Shown piece after piece: positions 7,429 to 16,966 of a DNA stretch of 64,000 bases. This DNA comes from Insolitispirillum peregrinum. Its GTDB lineage: Bacteria; Pseudomonadota; Alphaproteobacteria; Rhodospirillales; Rhodospirillaceae. The position numbers and the translations under genes are program-made. The stretch covers positions 186,001 through 250,000 of the forward strand of contig NZ_FTOA01000003.1 of NCBI RefSeq assembly GCF_900156605.1, read 5' to 3'. The notes below the pieces were generated by a model. That model was given only the letters and a program-made list of their open reading frames with translations. It was not told the origin of the DNA and searched no databases. How positions within the stretch are numbered: the stretch's first letter is position 1; every line of letters begins with the position of its first letter.

Positions 7429-8718
7429 CTATTCGCCGTGCTGTTCGCGGGCGACGGCGCGCCAGCCGATATCCCGCCGACAGAAGCCCTTGGGCCAGTC
7501 GAGGGCATCGACCGCCTGATAGGCGCTGGCCTGTGCGGCGCGCACGGTGGCCCCACGAGCCGCCACGCCCAGCACCCGCCCACCGTTGGCGAGGATTTCA
7601 CCGTTGGGTCCGGTTTTGGTCCCGGCATGGAACACGATGGCATTGTCCACCGCGTTGGCGGCGTCCAGCCCCTTGATCTCGCTGCCCTTGACGTAGGTAC
7701 CCGGATAGCCTTCGGCGGCCATCACCACCACCATCGCGGTGTCGTCGGACCAGTCGAGCACGATATCGCCCAGACGGCCCTCGGCGGCGGCCAGCAGGGT
7801 GGCCAGCACATCGCTTTGCAGGCGCATCATCAGCACCTGACATTCCGGGTCGCCAAAGCGGACGTTGTATTCCAGCACTTTCGGGCCGTTGGCGGTGATC
7901 ATCAGGCCGCAGAACAGCACACCGGTATAGGGATGGCCGATGGCCTTCATGTGGCGGACGGTCGGCAGGATGCAGGTTTCCATCACCTGATCGCGGATGG
8001 CATCGGTGAACACCGGAGCCGGGGAGTAAGCCCCCATGCCACCGGTGTTGGGTCCGGTATCGCCGTCGCCAACCGCCTTGTGATCCTGCGCCGCGACCAG
8101 CGCAATGGCGGTTTCACCGTCGGCAATGGCAAAGAAGCTGGCTTCTTCGCCGACGAGGAATTCTTCGATCACCAGTTCGTTGCCAGCATCGCCAAACACC
8201 TTGTCGCCCATCATTTCGTCGATGGCCTGTTCGGCTTCGGCAACGCTCTGGCACAGGATCACGCCCTTACCGGCGGCCAGACCATCGGTCTTGACCACGA
8301 TCGGCGCGCCCTTTTCCCGCACGAACGCCTTGGCGCTGTCGATGTCGGTAAAGCGGCCATACCACGCGGTCGGCACACCGGCATCGCGCAGCACGTCCTT
8401 CATGAAGCCCTTGGAGCCTTCCAGCGCCGCCGCTCCGGCCTTGGGGCCGAACGCCTTGATGCCTTCGTCGGCCAGCGCATCGACCAGCCCCAGCACCAGC
8501 GGGGCTTCCGGGCCGACCACCACGAAGTCGATGGCGTTGTCCTTCACCCACTGCACCACCGCCGGAACGTCTTCGACATTCAGCGGAACGCAGGTGGCAA
8601 CCTGGGCAATTCCGGCGTTCCCCGGCGCACAGAACAGGCTGTCGCACAGCGCCGAGCGGGAAATCGCCCAGCACAGGGCATGCTCACGACCACCGGAGCC
8701 AACCACGAGGACTTTCAT
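7429..8718 (-). CDS. purD: Phosphoribosylamine-glycine ligase (GAR synthetase)
   Basis: The 429-residue ATP-grasp enzyme of purine synthesis joins 5-phosphoribosylamine and glycine. The start MKVLVVGSGGREHALCW is the PurD signature, followed by the ATP-grasp core (PIVVKTDGLAAGKGVILC) and the substrate loop NTGGMGAYSP. Length is normal. An in-frame extension of 43 codons upstream is ignored because the family begins at MKVLVVG. It heads a leftward set with the glycosyltransferase and the WYL regulator, and is divergent from xseA with a 73-bp shared promoter region. Confidence 0.97.
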   Translation of the reverse strand: MKVLVVGSGGREHALCWAISRSALCDSLFCAPGNAGIAQVATCVPLNVEDVPAVVQWVKDNAIDFVVVGPEAPLVLGLVDALADEGIKAFGPKAGAAALEGSKGFMKDVLRDAGVPTAWYGRFTDIDSAKAFVREKGAPIVVKTDGLAAGKGVILCQSVAEAEQAIDEMMGDKVFGDAGNELVIEEFLVGEEASFFAIADGETAIALVAAQDHKAVGDGDTGPNTGGMGAYSPAPVFTDAIRDQVMETCILPTVRHMKAIGHPYTGVLFCGLMITANGPKVLEYNVRFGDPECQVLMMRLQSDVLATLLAAAEGRLGDIVLDWSDDTAMVVVMAAEGYPGTYVKGSEIKGLDAANAVDNAIVFHAGTKTGPNGEILANGGRVLGVAARGATVRAAQASAYQAVDALDWPKGFCRRDIGWRAVAREQHGE

Positions 8719-8791
8719 CGGAAACCCTTTCGCATCTTGTATCATCTTAAGGCATTCACGCCGCCGCCTGTTTGTAGCATAACTGTCAGCC

Positions 8792-10429
8792 ATGACCAGT
8801 CCTGCCGATGATCGCGGCCTTTTTGAGGCCGCTGCCCCCTCCGCCAACGCCGAGCATTCTCATAATGCTCCGGCGCGTTCTGTCTCGGAATTGTCCGCCG
8901 CGCTGAAGCGGACGGTCGAGGAGACCTATTCCCATGTGCGGGTGCGCGGCGAAATCAGCCAGCCCAAGCTGGCCGGGTCGGGGCATTGCTATCTGCGCCT
9001 GAAAGACGACTCTGCGGTGATTGACGCCATCATCTGGCGCGGCAGTTACAGCAGGCTGTCGGTCCGCCCGGAGGAAGGGTTGGAGGTGATCGCCGTCGGT
9101 CGCCTGACCACCTATCCGGGGCGGTCATCCTATCAGATCGTCATCGAAAGCATGGAACTGGCCGGGCAGGGTGCCCTGCTGAAGATGCTGGAAGAGCGCC
9201 GCCGCCGTCTGGCCGCCGAAGGGCTGTTTGCTCCTGAACGCAAGCGGCCTCTGCCGTTCCTGCCGCGCACCATCGGGGTGATCACCAGCCCGACCGGGGC
9301 GGTGATCCGTGACATTCTCCATCGCCTGAACGACCGCTTTCCGGTGCATGTGCTGGTCTGGCCGGTGCTGGTGCAGGGCGAGGGTGCCGCCCAGCAGGTG
9401 GCGCGGGCGGTGGCGGGCTTTAATGCCCTGCCTGCCGATGGCCGGGGGGCGGTGCCGCGCCCGGATGTGCTGATCGTGGCGCGTGGCGGTGGCTCGCTGG
9501 AAGACCTGATGGCCTTTAACGAAGAACTGGTGGTGCGGGCGGTGGCGGCCTCGGACATCCCGGTGATTTCGGCGGTCGGCCATGAAACCGATACCACCCT
9601 GTGCGACTTTGCCGCCGACCTGCGCGCCCCGACTCCCACCGGAGCCGCCGAAATGGTGGTGCCGGTGCGGCTGGACCTGCTGGCTCAGGTGCACGAGGGC
9701 GGCCAGCGGCTGACCGGCAGCCTGCGACGGCTGATCGCAGAACGGGCAATGCGCCTCGAAGGGCTGGCGCGCGGCTTGCCGCCGATTGAACGCCTGCTGG
9801 AAGAGCAGGTCCAGCGGCTGGATGAGCGCAGCGAACGCCTGACCCGCGCCGGGCGCGGCTATCTCGATCGCCGTCTGGCCGAGGTCCGCCATTTGGGCGC
9901 GGCCCTGCGCAGCCCGCGCGAGCAGATCGCCGCCAAGCAGGCGCAGTTGGGGCAAACCGCCGCTGCCTTGCGCTCGGCCAGCGACTATTTGATGCGCGAT
10001 CAGGCAACCCGGCTGGGCCATCTGACCACCCGCCTGCGCCCTGACGGGGTGCTGAACGGCATGGCACGGGCCGAGCGTGACCTTGAGGGGCTGGGGCAGC
10101 GCCAGCACCAGGCCTTTGAACGGCGTCTGGCCGACCTGTCGCAACGCCTGACCGCCGCCAGCGAGCGGCTTCAGGCCAGCTCGCACGAGGCCGTCTTGCG
10201 CCGGGGCTATGCGCTGGTGCGCGATGAGCAGGGCGCGGTTCTGTCCGGGCAAGCCGCCGCTGTGGCCGCCGGGGCGGTACGGGTGCAGTTCCACGATGGC
10301 GACGTATCGGCGCAGGTGCATGGCCCGCTCGATGATGGCTCGGCCCCCGGCCCGGCAGAGCCCCCCGCCCGCCGTCCGGCGGCCCGCAAGGGCAAGGCCG
10401 GGGACGGGCGGCAGGAGAGTTTGTTTTAG
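8792..10429 (+). CDS. xseA: Exodeoxyribonuclease VII large subunit
   Basis: 545 residues. It has an N-terminal OB fold (VRVRGEISQPKLAGSGHCYLRLKD), the catalytic core with PFLPRTIGVITSPTGAVIRD, the ARGGGSLEDLMAFNEE motif and the SAVGHETDTTLCDFAADLRAPTPT block, then a long coiled-coil region and a basic tail (PARRPAARKGKAGDGR). With the small subunit (not in this window) it degrades single-stranded DNA from both ends. Divergent from purD; a terminator and a repeat module follow its stop. Confidence 0.97.
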   Translation: MTSPADDRGLFEAAAPSANAEHSHNAPARSVSELSAALKRTVEETYSHVRVRGEISQPKLAGSGHCYLRLKDDSAVIDAIIWRGSYSRLSVRPEEGLEVIAVGRLTTYPGRSSYQIVIESMELAGQGALLKMLEERRRRLAAEGLFAPERKRPLPFLPRTIGVITSPTGAVIRDILHRLNDRFPVHVLVWPVLVQGEGAAQQVARAVAGFNALPADGRGAVPRPDVLIVARGGGSLEDLMAFNEELVVRAVAASDIPVISAVGHETDTTLCDFAADLRAPTPTGAAEMVVPVRLDLLAQVHEGGQRLTGSLRRLIAERAMRLEGLARGLPPIERLLEEQVQRLDERSERLTRAGRGYLDRRLAEVRHLGAALRSPREQIAAKQAQLGQTAAALRSASDYLMRDQATRLGHLTTRLRPDGVLNGMARAERDLEGLGQRQHQAFERRLADLSQRLTAASERLQASSHEAVLRRGYALVRDEQGAVLSGQAAAVAAGAVRVQFHDGDVSAQVHGPLDDGSAPGPAEPPARRPAARKGKAGDGRQESLF

Positions 10430-10459
10430 GGGGGGAAGGGCAGGCTACCGCCCGCACCC

Positions 10460-10497
10460 GTTCGGGGGATGCCCCCGAACCCTCATTTTTTCTTTTA
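10460..10497 (+). terminator. Intrinsic terminator after xseA
   Basis: Nine-base arms GTTCGGGGG / CCCCCGAAC around a 3-nt loop are followed by CCTCATTTTTTC, 30 bp past the xseA stop. The same hairpin, interrupted by an insertion, recurs at about 62470-62582. Confidence 0.75.
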
Positions 10498-10508
10498 TGA
10501 TCAAAGGA

Positions 10509-10558
10509 ATGGGGTCCGGGGCCTCAAGGCCCCGGCGAGGTGTGGAGCAGCGCTCCAC
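10509..10558. repeat. Two-hairpin dispersed module, copy A
   Basis: A 50-bp module: GGGGTCC, a GGGGCC/GGCCCC hairpin, GGCGAGGT, then a GTGGAGC/GCTCCAC hairpin. Other copies are at 30877, 61217 and 62613. This one ends 31 bp beyond the stop of the leftward RND gene with the GTGGAGC hairpin nearest that gene. Confidence 0.85.
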
Positions 10559-10589
10559 GACCCCGCTTCATTGCCGCGCCCCTCTCCCC

Positions 10590-13500
10590 TCAGCTCACCA
10601 CTACAGCCGCCTCGGCCTTCGCCCGCCGCCGGGCTTCGGATTCCAGCAGCCACAGCAGGAAGCAGGGCAGCAGCACCAGCGTCAGCACGGTGGCGGCTGC
10701 CAGACCGCCGATCATCGCATAGGCCATCGGTCCCCAGAAGATTTGCCCGGAAATCGGGATCATCCCCAGAATGGCGGCGCAGGCGGTCAGCACGATCGGG
10801 CGCGAGCGGTGCAGGCTGGCGGTGGTGACGGCGACCGGTGGTTCGAGGCCGATGCTGATGTTGTGATCGACTTCCTGAATCAGGATCACCGCGTTGCGGA
10901 TGATCATCCCCGACAGGGCGATGACGCCAAGCTGGGCGACGAAACCCATCGGGGCACCGCTGGGCAGCATCGCCGCCACCACCCCGATCAGGCCGAACGG
11001 AGCCATTGCCACCGCCAGCCCCATGCGGCTGAAGCTTTGGAGTTGCACCATCAGCAGGGCGACGATCACCAGCAGCATCACCGGCACCACCGCAAAGACG
11101 GAATCGCTGCCCTTGGCGGCTTCTTCGGTGATGCCACCGGCTTCGATGGTATAGCCGAACGGCAGCGTGCTCCGCAGGTCGGCGATCCGCTCGTTCAGGG
11201 CCATCGCCACCGTCGCCGGTTGAATGCCCTTGGCAACATCGGCCTGCACGGTGATCACCGGCTTGCCGTTGCGCCGCCAGACAATCGGCTCTTCAAAGCC
11301 ATAGGACAGGGTGGCCACCTGCCGCAGCGGCACCGAGCGGCCATCGCCGGTGTGCAACATCAGGTTCCCCAGCGTGGCGAGCGAGGTGCGTTCGTCGTCG
11401 TTGCCTTTCACCACCACGTTCAGCAGGCGGTCGCCATCGCGGACGGCGGTCACCGTCTGACCGGCAAACACCGAGGCCAGCGCACTGGCGATGCTTTCCG
11501 AACTGAGGCCGAGGGCGCGGGCTTCGATCTGGTTGACCGCCACCGTCAGACGGCGTTGCGGCTCGCCGGAGTTGAGGTTGATGTCACGGGTGTGCGGATC
11601 ATCGGCCACCAGCGCTGCCACCTGTGCCGCCAGCCCGCGCACGGTGGCAAAGTCGGGACCGGCGACGCGGTATTTCAGCGGCCAGCCCACCGGCGGCCCC
11701 AGCTCCAGCGGTGAGACGCGGGTGATGATGTCGCTGAAATCCCGCTCCATCACCGCTGCCAGCCGCTTGCGCACCTGATCCCGCTCGGCGATGCCCTTGG
11801 TGACGACGACGGTTTCACTGACGTTGTCGTTTTCCAGTTGCAGGTCCATCGGCAGATAGAAGCGTACCGACCCCGACCCGACATAGGTGGTAAAGCGCAC
11901 CACGTCGGGGTCCTGGGCCAGCACCGCTTCCAGCGCCTGCGCGCGGCTGTCGGTGGCCTCGCGCGAGGCATTTTGCGGTAGGGCCAGATTGACCAGCAAC
12001 TCGGGGCGGTCGGACGCCGGGAAGAACTGCTGTTCGACTTTGGTCATCCCGACCAGCGCAATCGCGAAGGCCAGCAGGGCGGCGGTCAGGGTCAGCCAGC
12101 GGTGGCTGAGTGCCCAGTCCAGAATCTGCCGGTAGCCGCGCAACAAGCGGCCTTCCTGATGGCCGTGATGGCGCAGGGTGCGCGGCAGAATCCACGTTCC
12201 CAGCAGCGGGGCAAACAGGACCGCCACCACCCACGAACAGACGAGCGAAATCAGCACCACCATGAACAGCGAGAAGGTGTATTCCCCGGCGCTGGAGGCG
12301 GCAAAGCCGACCGGGATGAAGCCTGCGATCATCACCAGCGTACCGGTCAGCATCGGAAAGGCAGTGGTGTCATAGGCCCGGCACGAGGCGGTGGCCTTGT
12401 CCTGCCCCTGTTCCAGCCCGGAGACCATTGATTCCACGGTGATCATCGCATCATCGACCAGCAGCCCGAGGGCGATGATCAGCGCCCCCAGCGAGACGCG
12501 TTGCAGGCCGATGCCGGTCAGTTCCATGCCGACAAAGGTCATCGCCAGCACCAGCGGAATGGCGGCACTGATCACCAGCCCGGCGCGGGTGCCGAGCGAG
12601 ACGAATGACACCGCCAGCACGATGGCAATCGCTTCGAGCAGGACCTTCACAAAGCCGCCAACGGCCTCTTTCACCACCGTCGTCTGGTCGGCAATCTGGC
12701 TCATCTCGATGCCATGCGGCAGACCGGCGGCGATGGCCTCCATGCGCGCGTGCAGGGCCGCTCCAAAGGACAGCAGGTTGCCGCCATCGGCCATCGAAAT
12801 GGCCAGCGCGATCACCGGCACGCCATTGACCCGCACCGACGGGGCGGCGGGGTCTTCGAGGCGGCGTTCGATCGAGGCAATATCGTTCAGGCGGACAAAG
12901 CGGCCCCCGATTGACAGGGTCAGGTCGCTCAGGCTGTGTTCCGAGGCAAAGGCGCCGCTGACCCGCAGGCTGATGTTCTCGCTGCCACTGCGCACCACTC
13001 CCGCCGGAGTAACGGCGTTCTGTGCCCGCAGGGCATCAATGGCGGTCGAGGGATTCAGCCCCAGACTGGCGAGCTTGCTGGTCGAGAAGGTGATCACCAC
13101 TTCTTCTTCCTGCACCCCCAGCACGTTGACCTTGCCGATATCGGGCAGGCTGAGCAGTTCCGAGCGGATGCGTTCCACCCGGTCGCGCAGCTCGCGCAGG
13201 GAAAAACCGTCGCCGGTAAAGGCGAACAGGCTGCCAAAGGTATCGCCGAACTCGTCGTTGTAGAATGGCCCCAGCACCCCGGCAGGCAAGTCCGGGGCCA
13301 GATCGCCGACCTTTTTGCGCACCTGATACCAGATGTCGGGCACCTGTCCCGGCGGGGTGGTGTCGCGCAGGTTGACGAAAATCACCGTCTGGCCGGGGCG
13401 GGTGTAGCTTTGGGTGAAATCAAGGTGTGGCGTTTCCGATAGCCGTTTTTCCAGCTTGTCGGTCACCAGATTGGTCATGTCGGTGGTCGATGCCCCCGGC

Positions 13501-13673
13501 CACTGGGCGCTGACCACCATCACCTTGATGGTGAACGGCGGGTCTTCGTTGCGCGACAGGCGCTGATAGCTCATCACCCCGCCCAGCATCACTGCCAGCA
13601 TCAGGAAAATGACCAGCGACTGGTGTTTCAGGGTCCAGGCCGACAGGTTGAACCCCGTGCCCCGGCGGCTCAT
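10590..13673 (-). CDS. RND-family efflux pump, inner-membrane permease
   Basis: A 1027-residue AcrB/MexB-type transporter: one helix near the N terminus, a large periplasmic porter domain, a central helix bundle, a second porter domain and a second bundle. The proton-relay Asp pair is visible in the fourth helix (GLLVDDAMITVESM) and a GxxP-type proline-rich helix follows. It exports unidentified drugs or toxic compounds using the proton gradient. Its ATG overlaps the TGA of the membrane-fusion gene (ATGA at 13670-13673), and both follow the TetR gene, so the three form one leftward operon. No outer-membrane channel gene is in the window. Confidence 0.95.
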   Translation of the reverse strand: MSRRGTGFNLSAWTLKHQSLVIFLMLAVMLGGVMSYQRLSRNEDPPFTIKVMVVSAQWPGASTTDMTNLVTDKLEKRLSETPHLDFTQSYTRPGQTVIFVNLRDTTPPGQVPDIWYQVRKKVGDLAPDLPAGVLGPFYNDEFGDTFGSLFAFTGDGFSLRELRDRVERIRSELLSLPDIGKVNVLGVQEEEVVITFSTSKLASLGLNPSTAIDALRAQNAVTPAGVVRSGSENISLRVSGAFASEHSLSDLTLSIGGRFVRLNDIASIERRLEDPAAPSVRVNGVPVIALAISMADGGNLLSFGAALHARMEAIAAGLPHGIEMSQIADQTTVVKEAVGGFVKVLLEAIAIVLAVSFVSLGTRAGLVISAAIPLVLAMTFVGMELTGIGLQRVSLGALIIALGLLVDDAMITVESMVSGLEQGQDKATASCRAYDTTAFPMLTGTLVMIAGFIPVGFAASSAGEYTFSLFMVVLISLVCSWVVAVLFAPLLGTWILPRTLRHHGHQEGRLLRGYRQILDWALSHRWLTLTAALLAFAIALVGMTKVEQQFFPASDRPELLVNLALPQNASREATDSRAQALEAVLAQDPDVVRFTTYVGSGSVRFYLPMDLQLENDNVSETVVVTKGIAERDQVRKRLAAVMERDFSDIITRVSPLELGPPVGWPLKYRVAGPDFATVRGLAAQVAALVADDPHTRDINLNSGEPQRRLTVAVNQIEARALGLSSESIASALASVFAGQTVTAVRDGDRLLNVVVKGNDDERTSLATLGNLMLHTGDGRSVPLRQVATLSYGFEEPIVWRRNGKPVITVQADVAKGIQPATVAMALNERIADLRSTLPFGYTIEAGGITEEAAKGSDSVFAVVPVMLLVIVALLMVQLQSFSRMGLAVAMAPFGLIGVVAAMLPSGAPMGFVAQLGVIALSGMIIRNAVILIQEVDHNISIGLEPPVAVTTASLHRSRPIVLTACAAILGMIPISGQIFWGPMAYAMIGGLAAATVLTLVLLPCFLLWLLESEARRRAKAEAAVVVS

Positions 13674-14761
13674 TGCGGGCCTCCCGTGCTGCCGTTCTGT
13701 GCTTCCAGCGCCACCAGTTCGCCATCGCGCAGTTTGCTGACCCCAGCGGTGACCACCAGATCGCCGGGGGTCAGGCCGCCGCTGATGAACAGGCTGTCTT
13801 CGTCAAAGCGTTCAAGCTGGATGTCGTGATAGCGCAGGGTGTGGGTGGCCGGATCGACCACCAGCACCGCCGGGCGTTCGCCGTGGCGGGTCAGGGCCGA
13901 GGCCGGTAAAACCGCCAGCGTCTTTTCCCGCAGCGAGGCGGTTCCGATCACCGCCGCGCCAAACGGCATGGCGGCGGCTTCGTCTCCCAGCGTGACCTTG
14001 ACGCGATAGGTGCGGGTGGTTGGGTCCGCCGACGGCGTGATCTCGCGCACCACCCCGGCGGTGCGAACGGTCGGGTCGGAAACCAGCCGGACGGTGACCG
14101 GAATGCCTTCGCGGGCGTGGCTGATCATACTTTCCGGCAAATCAAACACCGCATCGCGTTGTTCTCCGGCAATGACGGTGACCACCGTCTGTCCGGCGCT
14201 GACCACCTGCCCGGCATTCACTCCCACCGCCGAGACGATGCCGTCATTGGCGGCGCGCAGTTCGGTGTAGGACAGGTTTTCTTCCGCTGTTGCCAGCCCG
14301 GCCTGCGCCGCATCCAGACGGGCGCGCGCCGAGTTCAGGTTGGCGTCGGCCTGTTGCACCTGGGCCTGTGCGGCAAAGTTGCTGGCAAACAGCTTGCGCT
14401 GCCGTTCCGCCGAGGTCTGGGCCAGCTCAAGGGCGGCCTTGGCGCTGGCAAGATCGGCACGCGCCGACAGCAGGGCGTTGCGGGTCGGCGTCTTGTCCAG
14501 CCGGGCGACGATATCGCCTGCCTTGATCCGGCTGCCGGTATCAATCCGCCACAGCACTTGCCCGTTCAGGCGAAAGCTCATCGGCACATCCAGACGCGGG
14601 CGGATTTCGCCGGTCTGTTCGATGGTTTGCCCCAGATCCTGAAAGTGTGCGCTGACGGTTTTGACCGGGCGCACCGGTTTGGGGGCGGCAGTCTTTTCTT
14701 CCGAGCAGCCAGCCAGCAGGGTCAGGGCGACCAGGGCCGCACCGGTGATCAGGATGTTCAT
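13670..14761 (-). CDS. RND efflux periplasmic adaptor (membrane-fusion lipoprotein)
   Basis: 363 residues. An N-terminal lipoprotein signal (MNILITGAALVALTLLAGCS, lipobox LLAGC) is followed by a barrel-sandwich half, an alpha-helical hairpin rich in Ala/Gln/Leu (about residues 95-170), the second lipoyl half and a beta-barrel. This is the HlyD/AcrA adaptor plan. Its start overlaps the TetR stop and its stop overlaps the RND start, both as ATGA, so translation of the three is coupled. Confidence 0.94.
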   Translation of the reverse strand: MNILITGAALVALTLLAGCSEEKTAAPKPVRPVKTVSAHFQDLGQTIEQTGEIRPRLDVPMSFRLNGQVLWRIDTGSRIKAGDIVARLDKTPTRNALLSARADLASAKAALELAQTSAERQRKLFASNFAAQAQVQQADANLNSARARLDAAQAGLATAEENLSYTELRAANDGIVSAVGVNAGQVVSAGQTVVTVIAGEQRDAVFDLPESMISHAREGIPVTVRLVSDPTVRTAGVVREITPSADPTTRTYRVKVTLGDEAAAMPFGAAVIGTASLREKTLAVLPASALTRHGERPAVLVVDPATHTLRYHDIQLERFDEDSLFISGGLTPGDLVVTAGVSKLRDGELVALEAQNGSTGGPQ

Positions 14762-15375
14762 GGGGTTGCTCCCGCAGTCGACAGGCCGCGCAAGGTTGCT
14801 TCGGCGGTGTGTGCAATGAAGGCGTGGGGGTCGCCAAAATCCAGCTCGGTCATGGTCATCACCAGCGTGATGGCTCCATGGGCGCTGGCCCACAGGATGG
14901 CGGCCTGTTGCTGGGGATCGCCGGGGGGAAGAATGCCGCTGTCCGCCGCCTGTGCCACCCGTTTGACCAGCAGTTCAAAGGGCAGAAAGCTGCTGGCGTC
15001 CCGTTGCAGGGCATCGGCGCATTCAAGGGCCGGGTTGAGGAACAGCAACTGGAACCGGTGGGCATCGGCCAGACAAAAATCGGCGTAGGCGTGCATCATC
15101 GCCCGGATGGCCCCAACGGGATCGGCGATGGTGGCGTCCAGGGTGGCAAACACGGTGCGCAACTGGTCGATGCCTTCGGCCCAGAAGGCCCACAGCAGCT
15201 CGGTCTTGCTGGGGAAATAGCGGTACAGCGCGCCGGGGCTGACCCCCAGATGATCGGCCAGAACGCGCATGGACAGGCCGTCGAAACCGACCTTGCGGAC
15301 GATTTCGGCGGCCTGTTGCAGGATGTTTTTTCTGGCGGCGGCGATATCGGCGTCGCTCATGCGGACACGCGGCAT
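14758..15375 (-). CDS. TetR-family repressor of the RND operon
   Basis: A 205-residue regulator with the TetR DNA-binding domain at residues 10-60 (ILQQAAEIVRKVGFDGLSMR, then VSPGALYRYFPSKTELL). The rest is a ligand-binding helical domain resembling the TetR_C family with WHG-type features. It is the first gene of the efflux operon and a 27-bp palindrome covers its own promoter, so it probably represses itself and the pump until a substrate binds. GAGG lies four to five bases before the ATG. Confidence 0.92.
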   Translation of the reverse strand: MPRVRMSDADIAAARKNILQQAAEIVRKVGFDGLSMRVLADHLGVSPGALYRYFPSKTELLWAFWAEGIDQLRTVFATLDATIADPVGAIRAMMHAYADFCLADAHRFQLLFLNPALECADALQRDASSFLPFELLVKRVAQAADSGILPPGDPQQQAAILWASAHGAITLVMTMTELDFGDPHAFIAHTAEATLRGLSTAGATP

Positions 15376-15394
15376 GATCCCTCACTTTTATTCG

Positions 15395-15433
15395 ATGAAC
15401 ATGTTTAGTAAACGCGTTCATAAAACAAGTCAA
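15395..15433 (-). promoter_or_regulatory. Promoter and palindromic operator of the TetR-MFP-RND operon
   Basis: On the minus strand TTGACT (15428-15433), a 17-bp spacer and TACTAA (15405-15410) form a promoter 30 bp before the tetR start. A 27-bp palindrome, ATGAAC-NNN-TTTA-N-TAAA-NNN-GTTCAT (15395-15421), overlies the spacer and -10. Both arms match perfectly outside the three-base gaps. Confidence 0.75.
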
Positions 15434-15461
15434 GGGGAGCCGTGCCTCAGGGCGGGGCGCA

Positions 15462-16016
15462 TCACGGCGCCGACAGCGTTACCTTTGACAGATCAAAGCC
15501 TTTGGCTTTCACCCGTGCCAGCGTGGCGTTCAGGGTATCAGGGTCCAGGGTGGGGGTGCGCGACAGCACCCACAGGTATTCCCGGCTCGGCTCGCTGATC
15601 ACCGCCACCTGATAGGCCGGATCAAGGTCGATCACCCAGTATTTGCCCCACACCGCAGGCAGCCAGCCCAGCCACGCAGGGGCAAAGCGGACCTCGAGCT
15701 TTGGCGAGTGGGCATCGCCGATCTGGCGGGCTTCGCCGATGGCTTCGGTGTCGGCCCCGGAGGCCAGACGGCAGCGGTTGATCACCCGCACGCTGCCATC
15801 ATCCTGCGCGGTGTAGTCGGCCCGGCTGCCGCCAACGCAGTCCTTCTGGAACCGGTTGGGGTATTTTGCCACCTCGTACCAGGTCCCCATATAGCGCGGG
15901 ACATCCAGCGCCTGAATGGTCGGCAGGGGCGGTTCGGCGGGGTGATCGGTACCACAGGCACTGATGCCGATCAGGGCCGGGAGCAGCAGGGGGAGGAGGC
16001 GGGGCCAGTGAGGCAT
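15462..16016 (-). CDS. blc: Bacterial lipocalin (Blc-like outer-membrane lipoprotein)
   Basis: A 184-residue lipocalin with a lipoprotein signal (cysteine 21 in GISACG) and the family motif YMGTWYEVAKYPNRFQ; further conserved blocks are KLEVRF, YWVIDLD and YLWVLSRTP. Blc proteins bind lysophospholipids or fatty acids at the outer membrane and respond to envelope stress. Its ATG overlaps by one base the stop (TAATG) of a 56-codon gene upstream, so the pair is translationally coupled. Confidence 0.93.
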   Translation of the reverse strand: MPHWPRLLPLLLPALIGISACGTDHPAEPPLPTIQALDVPRYMGTWYEVAKYPNRFQKDCVGGSRADYTAQDDGSVRVINRCRLASGADTEAIGEARQIGDAHSPKLEVRFAPAWLGWLPAVWGKYWVIDLDPAYQVAVISEPSREYLWVLSRTPTLDPDTLNATLARVKAKGFDLSKVTLSAP

Positions 16017-16186
16017 TATCCGTTGTCCTGAGGGCGCTCCGGCCGGGGCTCTTTGCTGCGCTGCGGCGGGGGCACCGCATCGGCTGACGGAACCCAGTTC
16101 GGCACCGGCGGGGCTGGTGTATCTGACTGTCCGAGACTACCCGAGCGGGCCAGCAGCTTCAAGCGGGAGCGGATCCAGTTGTCCAT
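16016..16186 (-). CDS. Small proline-rich protein coupled to the lipocalin
   Basis: A 56-codon frame starting MDNWIRSRLKLLARSG, with a basic amphipathic N-terminal helix and a Pro/Arg-rich tail. GGAGG five bases before the ATG is one of the best ribosome sites in the region, and the TAA shares its last base with the lipocalin ATG. It is not a family I recognise. It sits 35 bp after the PadR stop, so padR, this gene and the lipocalin may be one unit. Confidence 0.6.
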   Translation of the reverse strand: MDNWIRSRLKLLARSGSLGQSDTPAPPVPNWVPSADAVPPPQRSKEPRPERPQDNG

Positions 16187-16220
16187 TGCGTCCTCCAGAC
16201 GTCGGGGCAGGGGGGGGATA

Positions 16221-16847
16221 TCAGACCCGTTCGATGTCGCGTGCGGCCTGATCCAGAATATCAACGATTGACTGAAGCTGTGCTTCATCGGGGTGTCCGG
16301 CCCCCAAGCGCAGGCGCAGGGCCATTTTCAGGTTTTCCATCGCCCGCATCAGGCGCGGCGACGGGCCGTGACCGTGGTCCTTGCCAGCCATCGACAGGCG
16401 GGCCAGCAGGGCTTTCAGGGTGCTGTCGTTGTCGTGCAGGTGGCTGCGGCCCGCATCGGTCAGGGTGTGCAGTTTCTTGTTGCCATCCGAGGGGGTGACT
16501 TCGACGAAGCCCTGTTCTTCCAGCATGGTCAGCGCCGGGTAAACCGTGCCGGGGCTGGGGGTGTAGGCGCCATTGGTCATTTCTTCGATCGCCTTGATGA
16601 TTTCATAGCCATGACGCGGCTTTTCGGTCAGCAGGTACAAAACGACCAGACTCAGGTCGCCGTGGGCAAACAGCCGCCCCAGACGACTGCCGGGGCCACC
16701 ATGGGGGCCGCCGTGCCCGCGTCCCCGGGGCATGTCGTCCCCATCCAGCCACGACGGCTTGCGGGCGTGACGGCGATGCCCCTCGGTGGGGTCGCAAGTG
16801 GCATGGTCGCGCGGAGAGCGGTTGAAAAAATCATGTTTCCTGAACAT
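16221..16847 (-). CDS. PadR-family transcriptional regulator
   Basis: 208 residues. The first 60 are basic, His/Gly-rich and probably disordered (RGRGHGGPHGGPGSR). The PadR winged helix follows (LVVLYLLTEKPRHGYEIIKA, then SPGTVYPALTMLEEQGFV), then a short C-terminal dimerisation helix. AAGGA lies eight bases before the ATG. About 120 bp upstream is a set of TCGATA half-sites (16967-17001). It probably regulates itself and perhaps the downstream lipocalin pair. Confidence 0.9.
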   Translation of the reverse strand: MFRKHDFFNRSPRDHATCDPTEGHRRHARKPSWLDGDDMPRGRGHGGPHGGPGSRLGRLFAHGDLSLVVLYLLTEKPRHGYEIIKAIEEMTNGAYTPSPGTVYPALTMLEEQGFVEVTPSDGNKKLHTLTDAGRSHLHDNDSTLKALLARLSMAGKDHGHGPSPRLMRAMENLKMALRLRLGAGHPDEAQLQSIVDILDQAARDIERV

Positions 16848-16966
16848 GGGATGTGTCCTTGTGTGATTTCAAGCGGGGGTAAGGTCGGAAAAGCCCGTGT
16901 CCTCAAGGGAGGGCAGCGGAGCAGGGAAAGCAGATCGGTACGGTCTATCGACTGTTTTCGATGTTC

